Source: Sinorhizobium fredii USDA 205 (lineage in GTDB: Bacteria > Pseudomonadota > Alphaproteobacteria > Rhizobiales > Rhizobiaceae). From it: a stretch of DNA of 64,000 nt. Below the pieces are notes generated by a model that had not been told where the DNA came from, searched no databases, and was given only the letters and a program-made list of their open reading frames with translations. Location: the NCBI RefSeq assembly GCF_001461695.1, contig NZ_AUTC01000024.1, positions 124,001 through 188,000 on the forward strand, in the 5' to 3' direction. Positions 17,939 to 27,314 of this stretch are shown one piece after another. Positions within the stretch are counted from its first letter, which is position 1. Every line of letters starts with the position of its first letter. A program made the translations under genes and the position numbers.

Positions 17939-18426
17939 CACGACCTCTCGCCGAGCCGCCGCAGCGGATTGCCGCCGCAGATCGTGTAGGCCTCGACTTC
18001 GCCGCGCACGATCGAGCCAGCGGCAATGACGCAGCCTTTCCGGAGGATGGCGCCGTCGAGGATCACCGAATTCGCCCCGATCCATGCATCCTCCTCGACG
18101 ACGATACCGCCGCGGCTCGGCTCGAAACCCTGCTCGCGGATCAGACGACCCTTGTCCTTGAAGGCGTGATTGACCGGCGCAAAGGTGCAACTGGCGGCGA
18201 TCAAGACATTGTCGGCGATGTGAATGCCGTTGCCGGTATAGAAGACGCAGCCGCTGTTGACATAGCAGAAGCGACCGATCGTGAGGTCGCCCGAACCACC
18301 GGCCGGCTTGATCTTGACGAAGCTGTCGATGACCGACGCCTCGCCGACGACGATCCGGGTCCCGCGAACGGAATCCTCGATGTCTGAGAGCGGGCTGATT
18401 TTCGCCGTCGGATGCACGTCGATCAT
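17938..18426 (-). CDS. Left-handed beta-helix acyltransferase (sugar O-acetyltransferase)
   Basis: 162 residues made of hexapeptide repeats, for example IGRFCYVNSG, IADNVLIAASC and the C-terminal IGANSVILDGAILRKGCVIAAGSIV. The catalytic-His region is FAPVNHAFKD. This is the LbH acetyltransferase fold (WbbJ/MaaT class), normally a trimer using acetyl-CoA. Start ATG 18426 has GGAG six bases upstream; the longer GTG start at 18450 lacks one. First gene of the minus-strand sugar unit, divergent from the 3,5-epimerase gene. Confidence 0.82.
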   Translation of the reverse strand: MIDVHPTAKISPLSDIEDSVRGTRIVVGEASVIDSFVKIKPAGGSGDLTIGRFCYVNSGCVFYTGNGIHIADNVLIAASCTFAPVNHAFKDKGRLIREQGFEPSRGGIVVEEDAWIGANSVILDGAILRKGCVIAAGSIVRGEVEAYTICGGNPLRRLGERS

Positions 18427-18531
18427 GGTGGCTCCAATGTCGTTCGGCACTCTTTTCCAGTTACCGCTTGCCGCGTCAACGCTTGATCGTGCAAGTAACG
18501 CCGAGGGAAAGTACCATCGTCGAGGAATGTC

Positions 18532-19065
18532 ATGTCGCGCTTCAATCGCCTCCCCACCCCTCTTGCCGGTCTGGTCGTCATCGAGCGTAAGCAGCTAGGC
18601 GACGAGCGCGGCTTCTTCTCGCGCTTCTTCTGCCGCGACGAGCTACGTGATTTCGGCGCCGACGGTTCGATTGCGCAGATCAACCACACTTCGACGCGCA
18701 ACAAGGGAACGATCCGCGGCATGCACTTCCAGCGGCCGCCGCACGACGAGACGAAATTCGTCTCCTGCCTTTCGGGCGCCGTCTTCGACGTAGCCGTCGA
18801 CATCAGGCCGGATTCGCCGACCTATCTCCAATGGCACGGCGAGATCCTCAGCGCCGAAAACGCCCGCTCGATGATGATCCCGGGTGGCTTCGCCCATGGA
18901 TTCCAGACGCTGACGGCGGACTGCGAGCTCCTCTACCTGCACGACAAACCTTACGCGCCGGGCGCGGAAGGCGGGCTCAACCCGCTCGACCCGCGCCTCG
19001 CCATCGCCTGGCCGCTCGACGTGACGCAGATGTCCGAGCGCGATCGCGCCTTTAGCTTGCTCTAA
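18532..19065 (+). CDS. Nucleotide-sugar 3,5-epimerase (RmlC/RfbC family)
   Basis: 177 residues, cupin fold. The catalytic His is in GTIRGMHFQ near residue 65, and VSCLSGAVFDVAVDIR and the Tyr-containing LLYLHDKPYAP follow the RmlC pattern. The family acts on dTDP-4-keto-6-deoxyglucose, but no rmlA, rmlB or rmlD is nearby. The local CDP-4-keto-6-deoxy sugar (before or after C-methylation) is the likely substrate. Start ATG 18532 is preceded by CGAGGAA. It is divergent from the acyltransferase gene across about 105 bases. Confidence 0.85.
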   Translation: MSRFNRLPTPLAGLVVIERKQLGDERGFFSRFFCRDELRDFGADGSIAQINHTSTRNKGTIRGMHFQRPPHDETKFVSCLSGAVFDVAVDIRPDSPTYLQWHGEILSAENARSMMIPGGFAHGFQTLTADCELLYLHDKPYAPGAEGGLNPLDPRLAIAWPLDVTQMSERDRAFSLL

Positions 19066-19085
19066 TCGGGAAGCGGGTGTCGATA

Positions 19086-19295
19086 CCCCCCTCTGCCCTG
19101 CCGGGCATCTCCCCCACAAGGGGGGAGATTGGCAAGACGCCAGCTCCTACTTCAACTTTCCGACAGCATTAAGCGCGAAGTAGAGGCGGCACGATAAGCC
19201 CTTTGCCCAATCTGCGACGTTGCCGACCGACGAAGGCGTCGACCCTTGCCGATCTCCCTCCTTGTGGGGGAGATGCCCGGCAGGGCAGAGGGGGG
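19086..19295. repeat. Large inverted intergenic repeat
   Basis: Arms of about 51 bases (19086-19136 and 19245-19295) are inverted copies with about two mismatches, around a 108-base spacer. Each arm holds CTGCCCTGCCGGGCATCTCC and CCCACAAGG. No open gene is seen between the arms. The core CCCCACAAGGGGG recurs in the element at 62821-62972, so it is a dispersed family. It fills most of the 292-base gap between the 3,5-epimerase and dppF genes. Confidence 0.8.
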
Positions 19296-19357
19296 TGCCG
19301 GCCTCGGCAGATCGGAGACGGCGCTTCAAATGTCTGAGCATCATCCAATCAGAAGCT

Positions 19358-20113
19358 TTACGCCGTCTTCCGCCGGAACCCCTTGCTCGCCACCATCAGA
19401 TTGCGCGTATAGTCCTCGGCGATGCGGCCGGCGACGAGGTCAGCCGAGGTCAGCCGCTCGACCACGCGCCCGCCCTGCATCACCGCCAGGCGACCGCACA
19501 TATGGGTGACGACGCCGAGGTCGTGGCTGACCATGAGGAAGGTCAGCTTGCGGTCGCGGCGCACCTGTTCGAGAAGGTTCAGCACCTCCGCCTGCACCGA
19601 CGCATCGAGGGCCGAGGTCGGCTCGTCGAGCAGCAGGATCGAAGGTTCGAGGATCAGCGCCCGGGCAATCGCGACACGCTGACGCTGGCCGCCGGAAAGC
19701 TGATGCGGATACCGGAAGCGGAAACCGGAGCCGAGGCCCACCTCGTCGAGCGCCTTCAGGATGCGGCGCTCGCCGTCACTGATGCCGTGGATCGCCAGCG
19801 GCTCCACCAGTTGCCGGTCGATGGTCTGGCGCGGATGCAGCGAACCATAGGGGTCCTGAAAGACCATCTGGACCGAACGGTAAAATGCCTTGTTTCGGCG
19901 CGCGCCCCGAAGTTCGCGGCCTTGGACGCGGATGGCACCATCGCTGACCGGGGCAAGCCCGGCGATCGCCCTGAGCAGCGTCGACTTGCCTGAACCGGAT
20001 TCACCGACGAGACCGAAGGATTCGCCGGCCTCGACTTCTACGCTGGCGGTATCGAGCGCCCGGAAATCGTCATAGACGACGCTGAGGTTTTCAACGGAAA
20101 CGGCCACCGTCAT
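19358..20113 (-). CDS. Peptide ABC transporter ATP-binding protein (DppF-like)
   Basis: 251 residues. Walker A GESGSGKST, Q-loop MVFQDPYGSLHPRQT, signature LSGGQRQR, Walker B ILLLDEPTSAL and switch VSHD are all intact. It belongs to the oligopeptide/nickel class but lacks the C-terminal oligopeptide extension, so it is shorter than the usual 320 or so residues. The ATG overlaps the stop of the preceding ATPase gene as ATGA. It pairs with that protein to energise uptake. Confidence 0.88.
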   Translation of the reverse strand: MTVAVSVENLSVVYDDFRALDTASVEVEAGESFGLVGESGSGKSTLLRAIAGLAPVSDGAIRVQGRELRGARRNKAFYRSVQMVFQDPYGSLHPRQTIDRQLVEPLAIHGISDGERRILKALDEVGLGSGFRFRYPHQLSGGQRQRVAIARALILEPSILLLDEPTSALDASVQAEVLNLLEQVRRDRKLTFLMVSHDLGVVTHMCGRLAVMQGGRVVERLTSADLVAGRIAEDYTRNLMVASKGFRRKTA

Positions 20114-20943
20114 AGAGCCCACTCCGGCTTGCGATCGAGGACCGGCAAGGGATGGCGATCGGCGCCGATCACCGGCATGCAGTTCAACAGCCCCTGGGTA
20201 TAGGGGTGCTTGGCATTGGAAAGCTCGGATGCGGCAATCTCCTCGACGATCCGGCCGGCATACATGACGAGCACCCGATCGCAGAAGGACGAGACGAGCC
20301 TCAGATCGTGCGAGACGAAGATCAGCCCCATGCCGCGCTCGGCGACCAGCTTGTCGAGGATCGACAGCACCTCGAGTTGTACGGTCACGTCGAGAGCCGA
20401 TGTGGGCTCGTCGGCAATCAATAATTCTGGGCCGGCGACCAGCATCATGGCGATCATCGCCCGCTGGCCCATGCCGCCCGAAACCTCGTGCGGGTAGAGA
20501 TCGAAGACGCGGGCCGGATCGCGGATCTGCACGGCCGCCAGCATGTCGAGGGCCCGCTTGCGTGCTTCCGCACGGCCGACCTTCTCATGGCGTTGCAGCG
20601 TTTCGACGATCTGCTTGCCGATGCTCATTACCGGGTTCAACGAGTATTTCGGATCCTGCAGGATCATGGCAATGCGCTTGCCGCGCAGATCGCGTCGCAG
20701 CTTTGGCGGGGCCGAAAGCAGGTCGATGCCGTCGAAGGCGAGCCGCTTTGCAGTCACTTGCGCATGCGCAGGCGTCAGCCCCATGACCGCCCTGCCCGTC
20801 TGCGACTTGCCGGAACCGCTCTCGCCGACGATGCCGAGGCGTTCGCGTCCGAGGGTGAAGGAGACGCCGCGCACCGCCTCGACGACACCGGTGCGGGTTG
20901 GGAACCGGACGCGGAGATCTTCGACCGTCAACAAGGCGCTCAT
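20110..20943 (-). CDS. Peptide ABC transporter ATP-binding protein (DppD-like)
   Basis: 277 residues. Walker A GESGSGKSQ (Gln in place of the usual Thr/Ser at the last position), Q-loop MILQDPKYSLNPVMS, an atypical signature VSGGMGQRAMI, Walker B LLIADEPTSALD and switch VSHD are visible, followed by an HPYTQGLL oligopeptide-transporter tail. The Thr/Ser after the Walker A Lys is displaced to GKSQT. Start ATG 20943 overlaps the dppC stop (ATGA). Confidence 0.87.
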   Translation of the reverse strand: MSALLTVEDLRVRFPTRTGVVEAVRGVSFTLGRERLGIVGESGSGKSQTGRAVMGLTPAHAQVTAKRLAFDGIDLLSAPPKLRRDLRGKRIAMILQDPKYSLNPVMSIGKQIVETLQRHEKVGRAEARKRALDMLAAVQIRDPARVFDLYPHEVSGGMGQRAMIAMMLVAGPELLIADEPTSALDVTVQLEVLSILDKLVAERGMGLIFVSHDLRLVSSFCDRVLVMYAGRIVEEIAASELSNAKHPYTQGLLNCMPVIGADRHPLPVLDRKPEWAL

Positions 20944-21872
20944 TGGCCGCTCTCCCGCGGATCGAGTGCGTCGCGCAAGCCGTCGCCGAGCAGGTTGAAG
21001 CCGAGGCTGACGATCAGGATGGCGATGCCGGGCATGGTCGCGACCCACCATTGATCGAGGATGAAGCGGCGGCCGGAGGCGATCATCGCACCCCATTCGG
21101 GAAGCGGCGGCTGCGCACCGAGGCCGAGGAAACCAAGGCCCGCCGCCGTCAGGATGATGCCGGCCATGTCGAGGGTGACGCGCACGATCAGCGACGACAT
21201 GCACATCGGCACCACGTGGCGGAAGACGATGCGCGCCGGCGACGCGCCCATCAGGCGCACGGCGGCGATATAGTCGGAATTGCGCACCGTCAGCGTCTCG
21301 GCGCGGGCGATGCGCGCATAGGGCGGCCAGGAGGTGATCGCGATGGCGATGACGGCGTTTTCGATGCCGGGGCCGAGCGCCGCGACGAAGGCGAGCGCCA
21401 GGACGAGCTTCGGGAAGGCGAGGAAAATATCGGTAACGCGCATCAGGATCGCGTCGATCCAACCGCCGGCATAGCCGGCGACGGCACCGACGATCAGCCC
21501 GACAGGCGCCGCGATGATGGCGACGAGGACGACGACGGCAAGCGTCAGTCGGGAGCCATGGATGAGCCGCGACAGGATGTCCCTGCCCTGGTCGTCAGTG
21601 CCGAGCAGGTATCCCTCGCTGCCCGGCGGCAGGAGCCGCGCGCCGGCGAGATTGCCGATCACCGGCGAATGCGGCGCGAGGAGATCGGCAAATGCGGCGA
21701 CGAAGCATAGCCCCAGGAGAATGAGAAGGCCGACCACCGCGAGGCGGTTGGCCGAGAAGCGGCGCCAGGTCATGTAGGCGCGGCCGAGGCGCGCCTGCAG
21801 CCGCGACTGCGGCCGGTCGGAGAGCAGCCACTCGCGGCGCGTCAACGGGCGAGTTTCCGTGGCAAGGCTCAT
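20940..21872 (-). CDS. Peptide ABC transporter permease (DppC-like)
   Basis: 310 residues; six hydrophobic segments with an N-terminal cytoplasmic tail. The family marker GTDDQGRDILSRLIHGSR lies near residue 90, and the EAA loop is RLMGASPARIVFRHVVPM. It starts at ATG 21872 overlapping the dppB stop by four bases. With DppB it forms the inner-membrane channel. Confidence 0.9.
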   Translation of the reverse strand: MSLATETRPLTRREWLLSDRPQSRLQARLGRAYMTWRRFSANRLAVVGLLILLGLCFVAAFADLLAPHSPVIGNLAGARLLPPGSEGYLLGTDDQGRDILSRLIHGSRLTLAVVVLVAIIAAPVGLIVGAVAGYAGGWIDAILMRVTDIFLAFPKLVLALAFVAALGPGIENAVIAIAITSWPPYARIARAETLTVRNSDYIAAVRLMGASPARIVFRHVVPMCMSSLIVRVTLDMAGIILTAAGLGFLGLGAQPPLPEWGAMIASGRRFILDQWWVATMPGIAILIVSLGFNLLGDGLRDALDPRESGQ

Positions 21873-22930
21873 CGGGCGCGCGTCCTCGGGTCAAGCGTCC
21901 GGTAGAGAAGATCGGACAGGAGATTGATGCCGATGAAGACCGAACCGATGATGATCGTGCCGCCGAGCACGGCGTTCATGTCGGCATTCTGCAGCGAATT
22001 GGTGATGTAGAGGCCGAGCCCCGGCCAGGCGAAGACGGTCTCGGTCAGCACCGAGCCTTCGAGCAACCCGGCATAGGAAAGCGCGATCACCGTGACGAGC
22101 GGCACGGCCGCATTGCGCAGCGCGTGCGCCCAGATGATCCGCGCTTCGGAAAGCCCCTTCGCCCGGGCGGCGACGATATATTCCTGCTGCAGCTCGTTCA
22201 GCATGAAGCTGCGGGTCATGCGGCTGATATAGGCGAGCGAGAAATAGCCGAGCAGCGAGGCCGGCAGGATGATGTGACGGAAGACGTCGCGGAACACGTC
22301 CCATTGCCTCTGCCAGAGCGCGTCGACGAGGTAGAAGCCGGTGATCGGCGAGAAGGTATACTCGTAGACGATGTCGATGCGGCCGGGATATGCAACCCAT
22401 CTAAGCCGCGCATAGAAGACCAGGAGGGCGAGAAGCGCCAGCCAGAAGATCGGCACGGAATAGCCGACGAGGCCGATGACGCGGACAATCTGATCGGCAA
22501 TACTGCCGCGCTTGACCGCCGCAAGGACTCCGAGGGGTACGCCGATCAGGGCGCCGATCACCGTGCCGAGCGTTGCAAGCTCGATCGTCGCGGGGAAAAC
22601 GCGGCGGATATCCGTCATCACCGGATTGGTCGTCAGTACGGAGGTCCCGAAATCGCCGGAAAGCGCCTGCTGGCAGTAGATGAAGAATTGCTGGTAAAGG
22701 GGCAGGTTGAGCCCCATCGCCTCGCGCGTCCGTTCGACCACATGCTGCGGCGCCCGGTCGCCGAGAACGGCAAGCACCGGATCGATCGGAATCACGCGAC
22801 CGATGAAAAAGGTGACGGCAAGAAGGCCGAGATAGGTAGTCGCCACGACGACGAGAAACTGCAGCACCGCGGCAATGGCCTTGCGGGAACGGGCGCGTCG
22901 GCGCCCGCTCATTCGCACTGTATCGCTCAT
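21869..22930 (-). CDS. Peptide ABC transporter permease (DppB-like)
   Basis: 353 residues. After an Arg-rich N-terminus comes a first helix, then the DppB-type periplasmic segment ending LPLYQQFFIYCQQALSGDFGTS. The EAA loop AARAKGLSEARIIWAHALRNA and the closing PRTRAR follow. The start ATG 22930 is 24 bases after the binding-protein stop; its ribosome site (TTGAG) is weak and a start a few codons on is possible. Confidence 0.87.
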   Translation of the reverse strand: MSDTVRMSGRRRARSRKAIAAVLQFLVVVATTYLGLLAVTFFIGRVIPIDPVLAVLGDRAPQHVVERTREAMGLNLPLYQQFFIYCQQALSGDFGTSVLTTNPVMTDIRRVFPATIELATLGTVIGALIGVPLGVLAAVKRGSIADQIVRVIGLVGYSVPIFWLALLALLVFYARLRWVAYPGRIDIVYEYTFSPITGFYLVDALWQRQWDVFRDVFRHIILPASLLGYFSLAYISRMTRSFMLNELQQEYIVAARAKGLSEARIIWAHALRNAAVPLVTVIALSYAGLLEGSVLTETVFAWPGLGLYITNSLQNADMNAVLGGTIIIGSVFIGINLLSDLLYRTLDPRTRAR

Positions 22931-22953
22931 GCTCAAGGGAACGGTCCTTTCGA

Positions 22954-24594
22954 CTATTCCTTGGAGACATTCCAAACATAATTGGTGTCGAAACTCGGAC
23001 CCAGCTTGAAGCCCTTCAAGTTACCTCGAAGACCCGCGACCTCCGTCTGCTGGAAGATGATCACGAAGGGGCTGTCGTCGAGAACGCTCTTCTGCAGTTC
23101 CTTGTAGATCTCCGCCCGCTTAGCGCTGTCGCGCTCGAGAAGCGCTTCCTTGGTCTTCTTGCTGAGTTCCGGAACGTCCCAGGCATTGCGCCAGGCGAGC
23201 GTCTTGTTCGTACCCGCGTCGGAATTATCTGGATTGTTGGTGAAGGTGTCGGCATTCGAGTGAGGATCGAAATAATCCATGCCCCACTGGCCGATATACA
23301 TGTCGTGATTGCGGGCACGGTATTTGGTCAGCGTCTGCTTACCGTCACCGGGAATGATCTCGAGCTTCACGCCGGCCTGCCCCAGCGTCTGCTGGAAGGA
23401 TTCGGCGACACCCGTGACCGGCTGTGTGTTGCGCACATCCATGGTGACGGTGAACCCGTCCGGATAGCCGGCTTTGGCCAAGAGTTCCTTCGCCTTGGCA
23501 ACGTCGAAGGTGTAGGGGTTCTCGTTCAAAGCTCCGAGAACATCCTTCGGCAGGAAGCTCTGGTGGATCTCGCCGATCCCCTTGATCAGAGTGGCGCCGA
23601 TCGCGTCATAATCGACCAGATATTTGAATGCCTGCTGCACCTCAGGCTTCGCCAGCTTCTCGTTCTTCTCGTTGAGGCTGATATAGTAGACCGTACCCTT
23701 CGGCGCGCTGGTCGTTGCGAGATCGGCATTCTTCCCGACCGCCTCGTAGTCGCCCGGCTCGAGGTTGCGGGCAACATCGATATCCCCCGCCTCGAGCGCC
23801 AGCCGCTGCCCGGAGCTTTCCTTCATGTGGCGATAGATGACGCGGGCGAGCTTCGCCGGTTCGCCGTAATAAGCCTCGTTGCGCTCCAGAACCACGACTT
23901 CGTTGGCGCGCCACTCGCGCAGCTTGAACGCCCCCGAACCCGCATAGCCGGTCTTCAGCCATTCATTGCCGAAATCGTTGTCGTACTTGTATTCCGCCGA
24001 TGGCGTCACGGGTTTGACGTGCTCGAGCACCAGCTTCTTGTCGACGACCGAGGCGACGGTGGCAGTCAGGCAGTTCAACACGAAGCTCGGCGCATAGGGC
24101 TGGTCGACGGTGAAAACGAAGGTTTGCTCGTCCGCCGCCTTGGCCTTTTCGGTGACGTTGTCGCCGGTGAGCCCGAACTGCGTGAGGATGAAGGCCGGGC
24201 TCTTGTCGAGCTTGACGGCCCGCTCGAAGGAATAGGCGACGTCCTCGGCGGTGATCGGATTGCCGGAGGCGAACTTCATGCCCTGCTTCAGCTTGAACGT
24301 ATAGGTCAGGCCATCGTCGGAGACCGTCCAGCTTTCGGCGAGATCGCCGACCACCTTGGAGGTGTCGTTGAGGTCGAGACGGACGAGAAGGCTATAGGTG
24401 TTGCTGGTCACTTCCGCGGTCGAAAGCTCGAAGGCTTCGCCCGGATCCATGGTGATGATGTCGTCGAACGCAAATCCTTCGACCAACGTGTCCTTCGGCG
24501 TTTCAGCAAATGCCGGCTGGGCGGCGCCCATCGCGAGCGCAAGCGCCGCGGAAGCAGTCAGAAGTCGAAAACGTCCATTGAGCTTATGCATCAT
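22954..24594 (-). CDS. Peptide/nickel-type periplasmic substrate-binding protein (SBP_bac_5)
   Basis: 546 residues. The signal peptide (about residues 1-30) ends AQPAFA. Family 5 features include DIITMDPGEAFELSTAEV, SWTVSDDGLTYTFKLKQGMKFASG and ISLNEKN, and the protein has the usual length. Start ATG 24594 has GAGGGAAG upstream. Located between a dipeptidase and the permeases, it probably binds di- or oligopeptides. Confidence 0.9.
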   Translation of the reverse strand: MMHKLNGRFRLLTASAALALAMGAAQPAFAETPKDTLVEGFAFDDIITMDPGEAFELSTAEVTSNTYSLLVRLDLNDTSKVVGDLAESWTVSDDGLTYTFKLKQGMKFASGNPITAEDVAYSFERAVKLDKSPAFILTQFGLTGDNVTEKAKAADEQTFVFTVDQPYAPSFVLNCLTATVASVVDKKLVLEHVKPVTPSAEYKYDNDFGNEWLKTGYAGSGAFKLREWRANEVVVLERNEAYYGEPAKLARVIYRHMKESSGQRLALEAGDIDVARNLEPGDYEAVGKNADLATTSAPKGTVYYISLNEKNEKLAKPEVQQAFKYLVDYDAIGATLIKGIGEIHQSFLPKDVLGALNENPYTFDVAKAKELLAKAGYPDGFTVTMDVRNTQPVTGVAESFQQTLGQAGVKLEIIPGDGKQTLTKYRARNHDMYIGQWGMDYFDPHSNADTFTNNPDNSDAGTNKTLAWRNAWDVPELSKKTKEALLERDSAKRAEIYKELQKSVLDDSPFVIIFQQTEVAGLRGNLKGFKLGPSFDTNYVWNVSKE

Positions 24595-24641
24595 TTTGCG
24601 CTTCCCTCTTTTTAGCCCTTTTCGGGCTCTTCTTCATGGGT

Positions 24642-25697
24642 TCAGGCAGCCTCGTGCCAAGCCTCTCCCAGAACTCTCAGCCAGTTCTCGCGGCATATTC
24701 TTGTCAGCTCGCCGTCACCATATCCGGCGCTCCTCAGCGCGGCAACGAGCTTCTGATTGCCTGCGGCATCGGCAATTTCCTCGGGTATCGTCGCCCCGTC
24801 GAAGTCCGAGCCGAGGGCCACGCAGTCGATGCCGACACGCTCGACCATGTAGTCGACGTGACGCACCATGTCGGAGAGCGGAGTGGCCGCATTTTCCTGA
24901 CCATCGGCCCGCAGCATGGTCGTCGCATAGTTGAGCCCGACGAGGCCGCGGCTCTCGCGGATGGCATCGAGCTGCCTGTCTGTGAGGTTGCGGGCGACCG
25001 GCGTCAGAACATGGGCATTGGAATGGCTGGCGACGAGCGGCTGGTCGGTGGTCTCCGCCACGTCCCAGAATCCCTTTTCGGTGATGTGGGCGAGATCGAT
25101 CAGGATGCCGAGCCGATTGCAGGCGCGTACCAGTTCGAACCCGGCCTCGGTGAGACCCGGACCCGTGTCCGGCGACGAGGGGTAAGCGAAGGGCACGCCA
25201 TGGCCGAAAACATTGTGGCGGCTCCAGACCGGTCCGAGCGACCGCAAGCCGGCCGCATGGAAGGTCTCGAGCGCGGCGAGGTCCGGCCCGATCGCCTCGC
25301 AGCCTTCCATATGCAGGACGGCCGCAAAGATGCCGTCAGCCATGGCCCGGCGTATTTCGCCGGTCGAGCGGCAGAGCCGCCACGCCCCGGCCCGGTCAAG
25401 CCTCATGGCGATGTCCGCGAGCTCGATCGCCGTAACGAGCGACGGCAAGCGGTCGAGCGGCTCGGACAAAGGCGTCACGTAGTGGCCGTTCCTGTCCGGC
25501 ATTCTCAAGACCAGATCGCCCGATGGAATGTAGATGGCGCACAGGCCGCCCGCGAGGCCGCCCGCTTTGGCGCGCGGCACGTCGATATGACCTTTGTCGG
25601 TCCCTTCGATGAATTCGGCTATCGGGTCGGTTCCACCGCGCGCATGCTGCCAAAGGCGCAAAAGCACGTCGTTATGGCCGTCGAAAACCGCCTGCAT
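24642..25697 (-). CDS. Membrane dipeptidase (renal dipeptidase, peptidase M19)
   Basis: 351 residues. The zinc-binding HxD of the family is in FDGHNDVLLRLW near the N-terminus. HMEGCEAI supplies the bridging Glu, and LIDLAHITEKGFWDV and LVASHSNAHVL give the later His ligands. GSDFDGA near the end is the substrate-site Asp. No signal peptide, so it is probably cytosolic in spite of the family name. It heads the peptide-uptake operon and would cleave imported dipeptides, possibly including D-residue dipeptides as in other rhizobial homologues. Confidence 0.88.
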   Translation of the reverse strand: MQAVFDGHNDVLLRLWQHARGGTDPIAEFIEGTDKGHIDVPRAKAGGLAGGLCAIYIPSGDLVLRMPDRNGHYVTPLSEPLDRLPSLVTAIELADIAMRLDRAGAWRLCRSTGEIRRAMADGIFAAVLHMEGCEAIGPDLAALETFHAAGLRSLGPVWSRHNVFGHGVPFAYPSSPDTGPGLTEAGFELVRACNRLGILIDLAHITEKGFWDVAETTDQPLVASHSNAHVLTPVARNLTDRQLDAIRESRGLVGLNYATTMLRADGQENAATPLSDMVRHVDYMVERVGIDCVALGSDFDGATIPEEIADAAGNQKLVAALRSAGYGDGELTRICRENWLRVLGEAWHEAA

Positions 25698-26018
25698 TCC
25701 CAAGATTCCTTCACCATTTCAGGGAGATCGGATGGATCATTCACAGTTGCCGCATCCGGTCAGGATGTGGCGATGCTAGTGAAAGACATCCGCCATTTCA
25801 ATGAATTTCCGGGGGATTTCCGGGTCGGGCCCTGTAGCGAAAAGTTGCCTGCCCACGGAGATCGACCGGAGCTCGGCAGTCCGGGCCAATGAGAAAAAAC
25901 GTCAGGCAGGGTGTCCTGATCGGTAAAAATCTGCCATTCCTTCCGGGAAGAGCGAACGCTGTCCGATAGTCGCCGGTCATGACGACCGGTGCGAGTTGTG
26001 CTCAAGAGGGGGCTCGGG
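25698..26018. other. Intergenic region between divergent dipeptidase and lipoprotein genes
   Basis: About 320 bases that must hold both promoters. No convincing RNA gene, terminator or long palindrome was seen. Overlapping frames in it have no recognisable product. Confidence 0.5.
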
Positions 26019-27278
26019 GTGCCGTCGATCGCTGATGCAAGCCTGACCGCGCGGATGGGTCGCGCCTTACTTTGCGTGGGGCTGATGCTTTCCCTCTCCG
26101 GCTGCGGCGGACGGCCGGTCGGAGTCCTTGTTCCCTCCGGCACCGCCGCGGGCGCTTCGGAAGTGGACCTCCTGGTGGCGACTACCCGTGCCCAGTCCGA
26201 CGATCCTGGCGTCCTCTTCAGCGGCGAGCGCGCCCCGGAGCTTTCGCTGACCGAAATCGTCGTCTCGGTTCCCCCCGAGAAGAACCGTAAGGTCGGCCAG
26301 GTCCAGTGGCCGAAGAAATTGCCGGCCGATCCGACCCGGGATTTTTCCACCGTCAGCGTCAAGCCGCTGGATCCCGGGCCGGAGACGCAGGCCTGGCTCC
26401 ACGGCCATCTGCCGAAGAACCGCCGCGTGCTGATCTTCGTCCACGGCTTCAACAACCGCTTCGAGGATGCTGTCTATCGCTACGCCCAGATCGTCCACGA
26501 TTCCGGCGCCGACGTCGCACCGGTGATCTTCACCTGGCCGTCGCGCGCCAGCATCTTCGACTACAACTACGACAAGGAAAGCACCAACTATTCGCGTGAC
26601 GCCCTCGAAGAGCTGCTGCAGCGGGCCTCGAAGAACCCATCGGTCGGCGAGATCACCCTGATGGCGCATTCCATGGGGTCGTGGGTCACCGTCGAAGCGC
26701 TCCGGCAGATGGCGATCCGCGACGGCCGCGTCGCGCCCAAGATCACCGACGTCATTCTCGCCTCGCCCGATCTCGACGTCGATGTCTTCACCAAGCAAAT
26801 GCAGGCCATGGGCAAGTCGCGGCCGAAGTTCACGCTCTTCGTCTCTCGCGACGACCGAGCCTTGACCCTCTCGCGGCGGATCTCCGGCAATATCGACCGG
26901 CTCGGGCAGATCGACCCCTCGGTCGAGCCCTATCGGAGCCAGCTCGAGAGGGCGGGCATCACCGTGCTCGACCTGACGGCGCTCAAGGGCGGCGACAGGC
27001 TCAACCACGGCAAGTTCGCCGAAAGCCCGGAAGTCGTGCGGCTGCTCGGCAACCGGCTGATCGCCGGACAAACCGTGACGGATTCGGATGTCGGCCTCGG
27101 CGAACGCGTGGGCGCCGTTGCGCTCGGCACCGCACAGACCGTCGGCAGCGCCGCGAGCGTCGCCGTTTCGACGCCGATCATGATCTTCGATCCGCGCACC
27201 CGGCGAAATTACGACGCTCAACTCCGTCGTTTCGGCCAATCGGTGGGGAACACTGTCGGTTCGACCGTGACGCCGTGA
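26019..27278 (+). CDS. Lipoprotein alpha/beta hydrolase (DUF900 family)
   Basis: 419 residues from GTG 26019, which has AAGAGGGGG just upstream. Earlier (GTG 25989) and later (ATG 26055) starts are possible. A hydrophobic stretch ends in the lipobox LSLSGC, so the mature protein is probably membrane-tethered. The hydrolase core carries VLIFVHGFNNRFEDAVYRYAQ, the nucleophile Ser in LMAHSMGSWVTVEAL, and the acid in ILASPDLDVDVF. This is the DUF900 class of esterase-like proteins, common in rhizobia. Substrate is unknown. The C-terminal 80 residues are Val/Ser/Gly-rich and not catalytic-looking. Confidence 0.82.
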   Translation: MPSIADASLTARMGRALLCVGLMLSLSGCGGRPVGVLVPSGTAAGASEVDLLVATTRAQSDDPGVLFSGERAPELSLTEIVVSVPPEKNRKVGQVQWPKKLPADPTRDFSTVSVKPLDPGPETQAWLHGHLPKNRRVLIFVHGFNNRFEDAVYRYAQIVHDSGADVAPVIFTWPSRASIFDYNYDKESTNYSRDALEELLQRASKNPSVGEITLMAHSMGSWVTVEALRQMAIRDGRVAPKITDVILASPDLDVDVFTKQMQAMGKSRPKFTLFVSRDDRALTLSRRISGNIDRLGQIDPSVEPYRSQLERAGITVLDLTALKGGDRLNHGKFAESPEVVRLLGNRLIAGQTVTDSDVGLGERVGAVALGTAQTVGSAASVAVSTPIMIFDPRTRRNYDAQLRRFGQSVGNTVGSTVTP

Positions 27279-27314
27279 GGCTGGAAGCGCCGCTCTGGGG
27301 CGACCGGGGCCGGC

